Both the position numbers and the translations under genes were made by a program. Of a DNA stretch of 64,000 bases, positions 1 through 8,575 are shown piece after piece. The notes under the pieces were generated by a model that was not told the origin of the DNA, made no database searches, and saw only the letters and a list, made by a program, of their open reading frames with translations. Positions within the stretch are counted from its first letter, which is position 1, and every line of letters begins with the position of its first letter. Source of the stretch: Phycisphaeraceae bacterium. GTDB lineage: Bacteria > Planctomycetota > Phycisphaerae > Phycisphaerales > UBA1924. The stretch is taken from NCBI GenBank assembly GCA_020639235.1, contig JACKHC010000001.1, positions 1,488,001-1,552,000 of the forward strand. The letters run 5' to 3'.

Positions 1-1155
1 CGGCGGTGGGTTGCGGACGAGTTCCGCAAGGCCGGGAGCCGGGCGATCGTGACGCTCGAGTCGAACATGGTGCGCGGCGGGGAGCGGCGGATTCCGCGCG
101 ATGTCGAGGTTGTGAATGTGGTGTGCGAGATTCCGGGCGCGATGCCCGAGGCGAAGGGGCGGCGGTATTACATGCTGGCGCACCTGGACTCGCGGAACTC
201 GGACGGCATGGACAGCGAGGGCGACTCGCCCGGCGCGAACGACGCGGCTTCGGGCGTTGCAGCGCTCATCGCCATCGCGAAAGTGCTCGCGGGCGACGAT
301 CCGCTGGACGCGACGGTTGTGCTCATCGCGACGAGCGGCGAGGAGCAGGGGCTGTACGGCGCGAAGAAGCATGTAGAGCGGGCGATCGAGAATGGGTGGG
401 ATGTGCGGGGGGTGCTGAACAACGACACGGTCGGCGATCCGTATGGGCCGTGGCCGGCGGACTCTGAGCGCGGGAAAGAGGCGCGCGGGTTGATCCGCGT
501 GTTCTCGCAGGGGATTCCGGTGGAGGCGACGCCGGAGGCGTACAAGCGCTTGTCGCAGTTGGGGGCGGAGAGTGACTCGGTCTCGCGGCAACTGGCGCGG
601 TATGTGGACTTCGTGGCGCGGTGGCACGACACGCCGGTGAAGCCGATGCTTGTTTTTCGGAATGACCGGTTTTTGCGGGGCGGGGACCACACGCCGTTCG
701 TGGAGGCGGGGTTCGCGGGGGTGCGCTTCACGGTGCCTTATGAGGATTACGACCGGCAGCATCAGGATGTGCGCGTCGAGAACGGCACGAAGTACGGCGA
801 CACAGCGGAGTGGATCAACGGGGGGTACCTGCGCGATGTGACCCTGCTCAATGCGCTGACGCTGATTCATCTGGCCAATGCGCCGTCGGTGCCGGGCAAT
901 GCGCGGATCATCACGGCCGAACTCGATAACGACACGGTGATCCGCTGGGACGCGTCCCCCGAGCCGGATGTGGCGGGGTACGAGGTGGTGGCGCGGCGGA
1001 CGACGAGCCCTCAGTGGGAGCGGTCGTTCGATGTGCGCGGCAATCTCTCGTTCACGACGGACCTGCACAAGGACAACTGGTTCTTCGGCGTGCGTGCGTA
1101 CGACAAGGACGGCTATCGCAGCCCCGTGGCGTTCTGCGGCGTGGCAAGCGAGTGA
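1..1155 (+). CDS. M28-family zinc aminopeptidase-like protein, 5' truncated
   Basis: The reading frame is open from the first base (RRWVADEFRKAG...), so the true start lies before the window. The remaining 384 residues carry the M28 co-catalytic zinc pattern: AHLDS, GANDAASGV, SGEEQGLYG, an Asp in NNDTVGDP and a His in GGDHTPF. Known family members are secreted or periplasmic aminopeptidases, so peptide hydrolysis in the envelope is inferred. The last ~100 residues (VIRWDASPEPDVAGYEV onward) look like a fibronectin III-type domain. It lies 11 bases before dtd. The exact substrate cannot be read. Confidence 0.85.
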   Translation, partial: RRWVADEFRKAGSRAIVTLESNMVRGGERRIPRDVEVVNVVCEIPGAMPEAKGRRYYMLAHLDSRNSDGMDSEGDSPGANDAASGVAALIAIAKVLAGDDPLDATVVLIATSGEEQGLYGAKKHVERAIENGWDVRGVLNNDTVGDPYGPWPADSERGKEARGLIRVFSQGIPVEATPEAYKRLSQLGAESDSVSRQLARYVDFVARWHDTPVKPMLVFRNDRFLRGGDHTPFVEAGFAGVRFTVPYEDYDRQHQDVRVENGTKYGDTAEWINGGYLRDVTLLNALTLIHLANAPSVPGNARIITAELDNDTVIRWDASPEPDVAGYEVVARRTTSPQWERSFDVRGNLSFTTDLHKDNWFFGVRAYDKDGYRSPVAFCGVASE

Positions 1156-1166
1156 CCGCTTAACCG

Positions 1167-1622
1167 ATGCGCTGCGTCGTTCAAAGAGTGCTCGAGGCGA
1201 GCGTGAGGGTCGATGGGAAGATCGTGGGGGCGATCGCGCGCGGGTTGTTGGTGCTGGCGGCCGTGGAAAAGGGGGACACTCGGAAGGAACGCGCGTGGAT
1301 GGCGGAGAAACTGGCCAACCTGCGGCTGTTTCCGGATGGGGACGGGAAGATGAATCTGTCGGTGCTCGATCTTGGCGCGGATGGCGGGATTCTGATGGTG
1401 CCCAACTTCACGGTGGCGGGGGATTGCAAGAAGGGCAGAAGGCCGGGGTTTGACGGGGCGATGCGGCCGCCGGAGGCGGAGACGGAGTTCGGCGCGCTGT
1501 GCGATGCGGTCGGCGCGCAGGGCGTCAGGGTCGCGCGCGGCGTGTTCGGCGCGGACATGAAGGTTGCAATAGTGAACGACGGTCCGGTGACGGTGGTGGT
1601 GGAGTCACCGAGCGTTGGTTGA
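1167..1622 (+). CDS. dtd: D-aminoacyl-tRNA deacylase
   Basis: The 151-residue protein matches the whole DTD fold: MRCVVQRV start, GLLVL, RLFPDGDGKMNLSV, KKGRRPGF and the NDGPVT Gly-cisPro region near residues 137-142. Known DTDs hydrolyse D-amino acids from mischarged tRNAs in the cytoplasm. The usual SQxxT motif reads PNFTV at residues 79-83, keeping the Thr but not the Ser-Gln. The length fits the family (~145 aa). Its last 18 bases overlap the end of the convergent gene on the minus strand. Confidence 0.92.
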   Translation: MRCVVQRVLEASVRVDGKIVGAIARGLLVLAAVEKGDTRKERAWMAEKLANLRLFPDGDGKMNLSVLDLGADGGILMVPNFTVAGDCKKGRRPGFDGAMRPPEAETEFGALCDAVGAQGVRVARGVFGADMKVAIVNDGPVTVVVESPSVG

Positions 1623-2333
1623 CGCGCGTCTGCGTCGCTTGAAAAACGCAAGCCCGAGCGCGGCTGCGGACGGCGACGGGATCGCGTAGCCCTCGACGCG
1701 GAAGTCCATGATGCCTGGGAGTCCGTTTGGGAAACTGACGGGCGACTGAACGGCGGTGTTGAGGTTGTAGGCTGCGACATAGAGGGGGTCGTTGTCGCCA
1801 AGGAGTGCGCCGGGAGAGAGCGTCCATCCCTGCTGGGCGGTGTTGCCGGTCATGCTGACACCCAGAGCGACGCCGACCTGGCCGTTGAAATGCCATGTGG
1901 TGTCGCCGACGATCGTTGCGATCGGCTTGACGCCGTCGCCGATCGAGATGAGTGTGTTGATCGCGGGGGCGGTGATGGAACGAGCGGGGAGAGAGACGGA
2001 GCCGATCGTTTGCAGCGCGTAGAGGTTGAAGTCGGGGTTGACTCCGATTTCGGCGGCGTGGAACGAGACGGTCGTTGCCGGCGCACCGGGGTTGCGGAAC
2101 ATGCCGATGGTGAGTTTGGTGACGACGAACTGTGTGTACGCGCTGGGATTCTGCGCGGGGTTGATGACGGCGTCATCAAAGAACGCGGTGGGTGATCCGA
2201 GTCCGATGGTGTTGGGCGGGACGAAGCCGGCGGCTTGCGCGGGTGTCGGGTGCTCGGATTGGTAGAGCGTGTCGCCCGACACAGGAGACGAGGCTGCCAA
2301 GAACAGCACGCACGGAAGAGTTGCTTTGAACAT
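1605..2333 (-). CDS. secreted protein with PEP-CTERM-like C-terminus
   Basis: 242 residues. The N-terminal signal peptide (LPCVLFLAASSPVSG) is followed by a beta-rich body without recognisable catalytic residues. It ends in IPSPSAAALGLAFF followed by KRRRR and a short tail. That layout (Pro motif, hydrophobic stretch, Arg cluster) resembles a PEP-CTERM exosortase sorting signal, but the hydrophobic part is unusually short and the motif is PSP rather than PEP. Processing and surface display are inferred. The function of the body is unknown. The gene lies downstream of the dehydrogenase on the same strand and overlaps the end of dtd. Confidence 0.75.
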   Translation of the reverse strand: MFKATLPCVLFLAASSPVSGDTLYQSEHPTPAQAAGFVPPNTIGLGSPTAFFDDAVINPAQNPSAYTQFVVTKLTIGMFRNPGAPATTVSFHAAEIGVNPDFNLYALQTIGSVSLPARSITAPAINTLISIGDGVKPIATIVGDTTWHFNGQVGVALGVSMTGNTAQQGWTLSPGALLGDNDPLYVAAYNLNTAVQSPVSFPNGLPGIMDFRVEGYAIPSPSAAALGLAFFKRRRRASTNAR

Positions 2334-2424
2334 GGGATCCCCTCGCTCTCACGCGTGATGCGGGAGCGAAGGTTGAGACGGGGCGCGCGGAGGACGGTTC
2401 CCGGGGAAGAACGATTAGGCGGGG

Positions 2425-3306
2425 TTATTTGGAGGTGTAGTCGTATACACCGCGCTGGGTCTTATTGCCCAGTCGCCCAGCGGTGACGAGTTGTTTGAGT
2501 TTGGGGCAGGCGCGGTAGCGGTCGTTGTTGAGCCCGTCGGCGAGGACATCCATGATGTGGACGCAGGTGTCGAGGCCGATGAAGTCGGCGAGGCGCAGCG
2601 GGCCCATGGGGTGGGCGCAGCCCTTCATCATGATCGCGTCGATGTCCTCTGGTTCGGCGACGCCTTCCATCCAGGCGTAGAAGGCCTCGTTGATCATGGG
2701 CATGAGGACGCGGTTGGAGACGAAGCCGGCGCGGTCGTTGGCGGCGTGGGGTTCCTTGCCCATCGCGATGGAGAGGTCGATGGTGCGCTGGGTGACCTCG
2801 TCGGTGGTGGTGAGGCCTCGGATGACCTCGACGAGTTTCATGACGGGGACGGGGTTGAAGAAGTGCATGCCGATGACTCTGGAACCTGCGCCGGGAGTTT
2901 CGGCTTCGGCGGCGGCGGCGATCTGCGTGATGGAGATGGAGGAGGTGTTGGTGGCGAGGACGACGCGCGGGTTGGTGAAGGTGCGCGCGAGTCTCTGGAA
3001 GAGTTCGGCTTTGAGTGCTGCGTCCTCGACGGCGGCCTCGACGACCCAGTCGGCTTTGGTGATGGCGTCGAAGTCGGCGGTGTAGGAGATGCGGGCGAGC
3101 GCGGCGTTTGCGTCGGATTGGGACATCTTGCCCTTCTCGACGGCGCGGGCCATGAGTTTGGTGTGGAGCGCCTTGCACTTGTCGAGAGAGGCGGGGAAGG
3201 CGTCGTAGGCGATGGCGTTGATTCCGGCGGTGGCGGCGACCTGGGCGATGCCGCCGCCCATCTGACCGGCGCCGATGACGGCGATTGTTTTGACATCGGT
3301 GGGCAT
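2425..3306 (-). CDS. 3-hydroxyacyl-CoA (3-hydroxybutyryl-CoA) dehydrogenase
   Basis: 293 residues, the normal length for single-domain enzymes. The N-terminal Rossmann motif is VIGAGQMGGGIA. NTSSI and GMHFFNPVPVMKLVEVI (with the catalytic His) follow, then NDRAGFVSNRVLMPMINEA and a helical C-terminal domain with HPMGPLRLADFIGLD. Known enzymes oxidise (S)-3-hydroxyacyl-CoA with NAD(P). This could serve short-chain fatty acid breakdown or polyhydroxybutyrate-type metabolism; the sequence does not decide. It is divergent from recA. Cytoplasmic. Confidence 0.93.
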   Translation of the reverse strand: MPTDVKTIAVIGAGQMGGGIAQVAATAGINAIAYDAFPASLDKCKALHTKLMARAVEKGKMSQSDANAALARISYTADFDAITKADWVVEAAVEDAALKAELFQRLARTFTNPRVVLATNTSSISITQIAAAAEAETPGAGSRVIGMHFFNPVPVMKLVEVIRGLTTTDEVTQRTIDLSIAMGKEPHAANDRAGFVSNRVLMPMINEAFYAWMEGVAEPEDIDAIMMKGCAHPMGPLRLADFIGLDTCVHIMDVLADGLNNDRYRACPKLKQLVTAGRLGNKTQRGVYDYTSK

Positions 3307-3429
3307 GGTGTGGCTCCGTTGTGACGGTGGAAAAGTGGGGCGGTGAGTATAGAGGGAGCGATTCTTGGGGGTTGGTGGGCGGATTTGGGGGTGACGGGTA
3401 CAATTTTGGTATTTGTCACCCGAACAGAC

Positions 3430-3457
3430 TTGAAACAGAGTGAGAAATCTCTATCCT
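3430..3457 (+). promoter_or_regulatory. putative sigma70-type promoter of recA
   Basis: TTGAAA (3430-3435), a 16-base spacer and TATCCT (3452-3457) lie about 40 bases before the recA start. The match is 5/6 and 4/6 to consensus. The same -10 hexamer TATCCT precedes tRNA-Leu and tRNA-Val in this window, which supports the call. I see no obvious LexA palindrome. Confidence 0.42.
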
Positions 3458-3496
3458 GACGCTATCCGAACATTGAAGAACAAAGGAGGCGTCGGT

Positions 3497-4678
<1,182 letters not shown>

Positions 4679-4917
4679 TCCGCTCGGAGCGGTCGGCGAC
4701 CCGGGCTGGGGGAGGCAAGCGGGGACGAGCGGGGCGTTTTTGGCGGGCCCGGATCGGTGGTGTGCTGTGCGGCTGAACGGGGGTGGATGTGGGTGGTTGG
4801 GGGTGCGGGCGGAGGGGATTTGCCGAGATTCCGGGGGGTATGGAACCGCGAGGGTGGGGGGGGCGTATCGGGATGCGACTGAAACCCGGGCGGTCCGGGA
4901 GGACAAGGAGTGTCCAC

Positions 4918-4945
4918 TTGCGGACGATCGGAATGCGGCTATCCT
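4918..4945 (+). promoter_or_regulatory. putative promoter of tRNA-Leu
   Basis: TTGCGG (4918-4923), 16 bases, then TATCCT (4940-4945), 17 bases upstream of the mature tRNA 5' end. The stretch after the -10 box is GC-rich (GCCCGCC), as in stringently controlled stable-RNA promoters. The -35 match is weak. Confidence 0.4.
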
Positions 4946-4962
4946 GCCCGCCCCGTTGCGCT

Positions 4963-5047
4963 GCGGCTGTGGCGGAATTGGCAGACGCGCTAGATTCAGG
5001 TTCTAGTGGGAGTATATCCCGTGGAGGTTCGACTCCTCTCAGCCGCA
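4963..5047 (+). tRNA. tRNA-Leu (anticodon CAG)
   Basis: The acceptor arms GCGGCTG (4963-4969) and CAGCCGC (5040-5046) pair fully. The anticodon arm CTAGA-TTCAGGT-TCTAG gives CAG. There is a long class II variable arm (TGGGAGTATATCCCGT) and a GGAGG-TTCGACT-CCTCT T arm. The discriminator base is A at 5047. CCA is not encoded. Confidence 0.96.
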
Positions 5048-5122
5048 TTTCTTTGACAGGTGGTTTGGAGCGTGGGCGTGGGGCGGTGTCGGAATTGCAG
5101 CATCAAGCGGCGGATTTCGGCT

Positions 5123-5150
5123 TTGATCGGGGGAGATCGTCTGATAGGAT
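5123..5150 (+). promoter_or_regulatory. possible promoter of the pseudopilin gene
   Basis: TTGATC (5123-5128), 16 bases, TAGGAT (5145-5150), each 4/6 to consensus. A start near 5157 would give a leader of about 105 bases before the ATG at 5263. Weak evidence from sequence only. Confidence 0.3.
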
Positions 5151-5262
5151 TGTTCGGTGAGACTATGGTAAATCCCGGGCGTCGCTGGAATTGCGGCGTT
5201 TCGGCTCGTGGGACACTCAGGGCGTGCGTCGCAGAGTCCCTTATCCAGATGGAGCAAGCACC

Positions 5263-6345
5263 ATGAAAACCAATCGTCGCGGACAGGGCTTCACGCTCGT
5301 CGAGTTGCTGGTGGTCATCACGATCATCACGCTGTTGATTTCGATTCTGCTGCCGGCCGTGGGCACGGCGCGTCGTCAGGCGCGTATTTCGCGCTGCGTC
5401 GCGAACATGAAGCAGCACGGTCAGGGCATGGCGAACTATGCCGCCGCGAACAAGGACACTGTGCTGAACGCTCCGGACTCCAATGCCTCGACGCCTCAGC
5501 AGTTGGCCGTTCTTGGCCAGCGCGGCAACATCGCGATCCGCTTCGGCAACTCGTTCCTGCCGACTTCGGGATGGATTGTCAATCCCGCGTCGCAGTCGTT
5601 CCGGACGCTCGTGAGTATGGTGAGCGGCGATAATCAGCTGCAGGACCTCAACACGAGCCAGACCTGGGGCCCCTCGGGCTTCAACGGTTCGGGCAGCGAC
5701 CTCTCGACCGCCTACCATGTGGTTCTTGCGGAGTACATGGTTGAGGGTGAGAGCACCGCGACGCTTCAGGATGTGTTCCGCAGCCCGTCGGACCGCCAGT
5801 TGGCGGACGACTGGAAGCGCCTCAAGGACGGTATCCGTACCGGCTCCGAGGGCACGCCCGCGGGCGAGATTCCCAAGCCGTACAGCTCCTGGATGTCGGA
5901 ACTCAAGTGCTCCTCGTACCGCTACTGCGTGACGAGCATGATGAATCCGAAGGCGTTCTCCTATATCGACGACAACGCTGCTTGCCAGACCCGTATGACG
6001 CCGGACTTCAATCCGGTGAACCCGACGCAGGCGTTCAAGTACATCCGGCGTAACCCGATGGCGGATGTCCGTCACCCGACGAAGAAGGTTTCGCACTTCC
6101 TGTGGGATGCGCTGCACAACCCCGAGGTGGGCAAGGCGTGGTTCGAGGCGGGCTCGATCATCCCCGTGGCGCTGTTCGACGGCTCCGCGAAGTCGACCAT
6201 CCCGTACCGCGATGGCGCGACGCGCAGCCAGTGCGAACTGTCCGGCCCGTTCTACAACATCTACTGGGTTGCTGAGGGTCAGGCGATTCTGCAGCCGGGC
6301 CACTACTGGATCAACATCGGCGGCATCTGGGGCCGCGACCTGTAA
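5263..6345 (+). CDS. type II secretion/pseudopilin-like protein (prepilin N-terminal methylation domain)
   Basis: 360 residues. The start at ATG 5263 gives a short basic leader (MKTNRRGQG) before FTLVELLVV, the prepilin peptidase site and first hydrophobic helix; GGAGC lies 7 bases upstream. The longer reading frame would bury this signal. After LLPAVGTARRQARISRCVANMKQ comes a large globular domain of the kind found in planctomycete pseudopilin (DUF1559-like) families. Role inferred: a component of a type II secretion or type IV pilus-like filament. It stands alone, with its own terminator. Confidence 0.85.
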   Translation: MKTNRRGQGFTLVELLVVITIITLLISILLPAVGTARRQARISRCVANMKQHGQGMANYAAANKDTVLNAPDSNASTPQQLAVLGQRGNIAIRFGNSFLPTSGWIVNPASQSFRTLVSMVSGDNQLQDLNTSQTWGPSGFNGSGSDLSTAYHVVLAEYMVEGESTATLQDVFRSPSDRQLADDWKRLKDGIRTGSEGTPAGEIPKPYSSWMSELKCSSYRYCVTSMMNPKAFSYIDDNAACQTRMTPDFNPVNPTQAFKYIRRNPMADVRHPTKKVSHFLWDALHNPEVGKAWFEAGSIIPVALFDGSAKSTIPYRDGATRSQCELSGPFYNIYWVAEGQAILQPGHYWINIGGIWGRDL

Positions 6346-6377
6346 ATCCGGATTGGTGACATGTGTGTGAACTCCGA

Positions 6378-6404
6378 CCGGGCCCTTCAGGGGGCCCGGT
6401 TTTC
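6378..6404 (+). terminator. rho-independent terminator after the pseudopilin gene
   Basis: CCGGGCCC (6378-6385) and GGGCCCGG (6392-6399) form a perfect 8-bp stem with a 6-base loop, followed by TTTTCATTT. It sits inside the longest frame of the next ORF, which argues that the next gene starts after it. Confidence 0.9.
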
Positions 6405-6419
6405 ATTTACGCTTGTTGT

Positions 6420-7427
6420 GTGGGCACGCGGCTGATCTATGCGGGGATCGATGAGGCGGGGTACGGGCCGTTGCTCGGGCCGCTGTGCGTTGGGATGAGC
6501 GTGCTGGAGGTGCGCGGGTGGGATGGGGGCGGTGGGGCGGGGCGTCCGGATGTGTGGGGGCTGCTCTCGCCGGCGGTGGTGCGCGAGGTTCGTGAGGCGG
6601 GTGCGAGCGGCGTTGTTGTGAACGACTCGAAGCGCGTGAAGGTGAGCGGGTCGGCGAAGCGGCATCCGCTGGAGTTCCTGGAGCGCGGGATTCTGAGTGT
6701 GGCGTCGTGCATGGGGCGCGTGTGCGCGAGCGATGCGGATGTGTACGGCGTGCTCGGGGTTGTGCGCGGCGGGGCGGGCGCGAGTTGGTACGGCGGGGAT
6801 CGCGTGCCGGTGCCGCTGGCGTCGACGGCGGAGCAGATCGGGCTTGCCGGGGCGCGGCTGCGGGGCGCGTGCGAGCGTGGGGGTGTTTCGTTTGAGGCGT
6901 TGCGCTGCTGCGTGTGCGATGAGGGGCGATTCAATGACGAGGTGCGGAAGGGGGCGCTGAAGTCGGAGATCAGTTTCGCGCGGGTGGCGGCGTTGATGCG
7001 GGAGGTGTGGGATCGGTTTGGTGATGATGCAGGGCTGGATTCGCACGGGCCGCGGATGGTGGTGGATCGGCAGGGGGGCCGGATCGGGTATGCGCGGCCG
7101 CTGGCGCGGGTGTTCGGCGGGGCGGAGGTCACGGCGCTGATGGAGCATCCGGAGGCGAGTGTGTACGACATCCGCGAGGGATCGCGGCGGATGCGCGTGA
7201 CTTTCTCGGTAGGGGCGGACGGGGATCACTTCCCGGTGGCGCTGGCGTCGATGTGCGCGAAGTTTGTGCGTGAGTTGGCGATGATGCGCTTCAACCGGTA
7301 CTGGTGCGGGCGGATCGCGGAACTGAAGCCGACGGCGGGGTACGGGAGCGACGCGAAGCGTTGGCTGAGCGACGTGTCGGGCGTGATCAGCGAGGAAGAG
7401 CGGGCGGCGCTGCGGAGGTTGGCGTGA
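6420..7427 (+). CDS. divergent ribonuclease HII-like protein
   Basis: 335 residues from GTG 6420, chosen because it follows the terminator and precedes the catalytic motif. YAGIDEAGYGPLLGPL (Asp11, Glu12) resembles the RNase HII IAGVDEAGRGPLAGP signature. NDSKR, VVDRQGG (Asp216), GADGDHFPVALASMCAKFVREL (Asp269) and TAGYGSDAKRWL match later RNase HII motifs, so all four DEDD acids seem present. The protein is ~130 residues longer than typical RnhB, with an insertion after residue 90, and the Arg of DEAGRGP is Tyr. Role inferred: cleavage of RNA in RNA/DNA hybrids. No clear ribosome site. Overlaps ribD by 4 bases. Confidence 0.7.
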   Translation: MGTRLIYAGIDEAGYGPLLGPLCVGMSVLEVRGWDGGGGAGRPDVWGLLSPAVVREVREAGASGVVVNDSKRVKVSGSAKRHPLEFLERGILSVASCMGRVCASDADVYGVLGVVRGGAGASWYGGDRVPVPLASTAEQIGLAGARLRGACERGGVSFEALRCCVCDEGRFNDEVRKGALKSEISFARVAALMREVWDRFGDDAGLDSHGPRMVVDRQGGRIGYARPLARVFGGAEVTALMEHPEASVYDIREGSRRMRVTFSVGADGDHFPVALASMCAKFVRELAMMRFNRYWCGRIAELKPTAGYGSDAKRWLSDVSGVISEEERAALRRLA

Positions 7428-8575
7428 GCGATGCGCTGAACAAGCGGATGCTGGATCTGGCGGCGCGGTGCGCGGCGCGTGGGGCGGGGCGCGTGGAGCC
7501 GAACCCGATGGTGGGGTGCGTGATCGGGAGTGATGCGGGCGAGGTGTGTGGCGTGGGGCATCATCGACAGTTTGGCGGTGCGCACGCGGAGGTCGAGGCG
7601 CTGCGGAATGTCACGGCGAATGGGCGCGATGCGCGCGGAGGGACGGCGTGGGTGACGCTTGAGCCGTGCGCGCATTTCGGGAAGACGCCTCCCTGCGCGG
7701 ACGCGTTGATCGCGGCGGGGATTCGGCGGGTGGTGATCGCGCGGCGGGATCCGCACGGGGTTTCGGCGGGGGGCATCGAGAAGTTGCTTGCGGCGGGCGT
7801 CGCGGTTGAGGTGACGGGTGTGAGCGCGGCGGCGGTGGCGGTGAGCGAAGCGTTTGTGCGCGGGATTGAGCGGGGGCGGCCCTTCGTGACGGTGAAGTGG
7901 GCGCAGACCGTTGACGGGCGGATCGCGACGCGGACGGGGGACTCGAAGTGGATTTCGTGCGAGCGGTCGCGTCGGCGGGTGCACCGGATGCGGGCGGTGA
8001 GCGATGTCGTGATGACGGGGATCGGGACGGTGCTGGCGGATGATCCGTTGCTGACGGCGCGGGGCGTTCCGGTGCGGAAGGTCGCCAAGCGGGTGGTGAT
8101 CGACTCGGGTTTGCGGCTGCCGCTTGATAGCGCGCTGGTGCGCTCGGTTGATCGGGGGCCGGTGTGGGTGGTGTCGGTGAACGAGATGGCGGAGTCGCCG
8201 GAGGCGGATGCGCTGGAGGAGCGCGGTGTTGAGATGTTGTTCGTTCCGGCGAAAGAGGGGCGGGTTGATCTGCGCGCGGCCGTGGAGTTCTTCGGGGCGC
8301 TGAGCCAACTGGAGGACATGAGCGCGCGGGATGATGCGACGCATGTGATGGTCGAGGCGGGGCCGGGGCTTGCGGGGGCGCTGATGCGCGAGGGGCTGGT
8401 GGACCGGTGCGTGGTGTTCGTGGCGCCGATGATGGTGGGGGACGATGCGGCGCCGGGTGCGATGGCGCTGGGCGCTTCGGGGATGATCGGCGATGCGCAG
8501 CAGTTGGCGCTGATCGATCAGCGGCGCTGCGGCGCTGATGTGATGCTGACTTACAGCGTCACGGGCTCGCGGTGA
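7424..8575 (+). CDS. ribD: bifunctional riboflavin biosynthesis deaminase/reductase RibD
   Basis: 383 residues from GTG 7424, whose GTGA overlaps the previous stop. The N-terminal CMP/dCMP-deaminase-type domain has the zinc site H54-A-E56 and PCAHFGKTPPC (Cys82, Cys91). The C-terminal reductase domain has RPFVTVKWAQTVDGRIAT, GDSKWIS, SDVVMTGIGTVLADDPLLTAR and VEAGPGLAGALMREGLVD. Known role: second and third steps of riboflavin synthesis, deamination of the pyrimidinone and NADPH reduction of the ribose. No other rib gene is in the window. Its stop abuts the convergent DUF4340 gene. Confidence 0.96.
   Translation: MSDALNKRMLDLAARCAARGAGRVEPNPMVGCVIGSDAGEVCGVGHHRQFGGAHAEVEALRNVTANGRDARGGTAWVTLEPCAHFGKTPPCADALIAAGIRRVVIARRDPHGVSAGGIEKLLAAGVAVEVTGVSAAAVAVSEAFVRGIERGRPFVTVKWAQTVDGRIATRTGDSKWISCERSRRRVHRMRAVSDVVMTGIGTVLADDPLLTARGVPVRKVAKRVVIDSGLRLPLDSALVRSVDRGPVWVVSVNEMAESPEADALEERGVEMLFVPAKEGRVDLRAAVEFFGALSQLEDMSARDDATHVMVEAGPGLAGALMREGLVDRCVVFVAPMMVGDDAAPGAMALGASGMIGDAQQLALIDQRRCGADVMLTYSVTGSR

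Noticed and set aside
2491..3324. 277-codon plus-strand frame
   Set aside because: Antisense shadow of the hydroxyacyl-CoA dehydrogenase; Gly/Asp/Val-rich with no motif.
3400..3496. LexA/SOS operator before recA
   Set aside because: I searched the leader for known palindromes (CTG-N10-CAG, GAAC-N4-GTTC types) and found none convincing. The repressor site in this phylum may differ.
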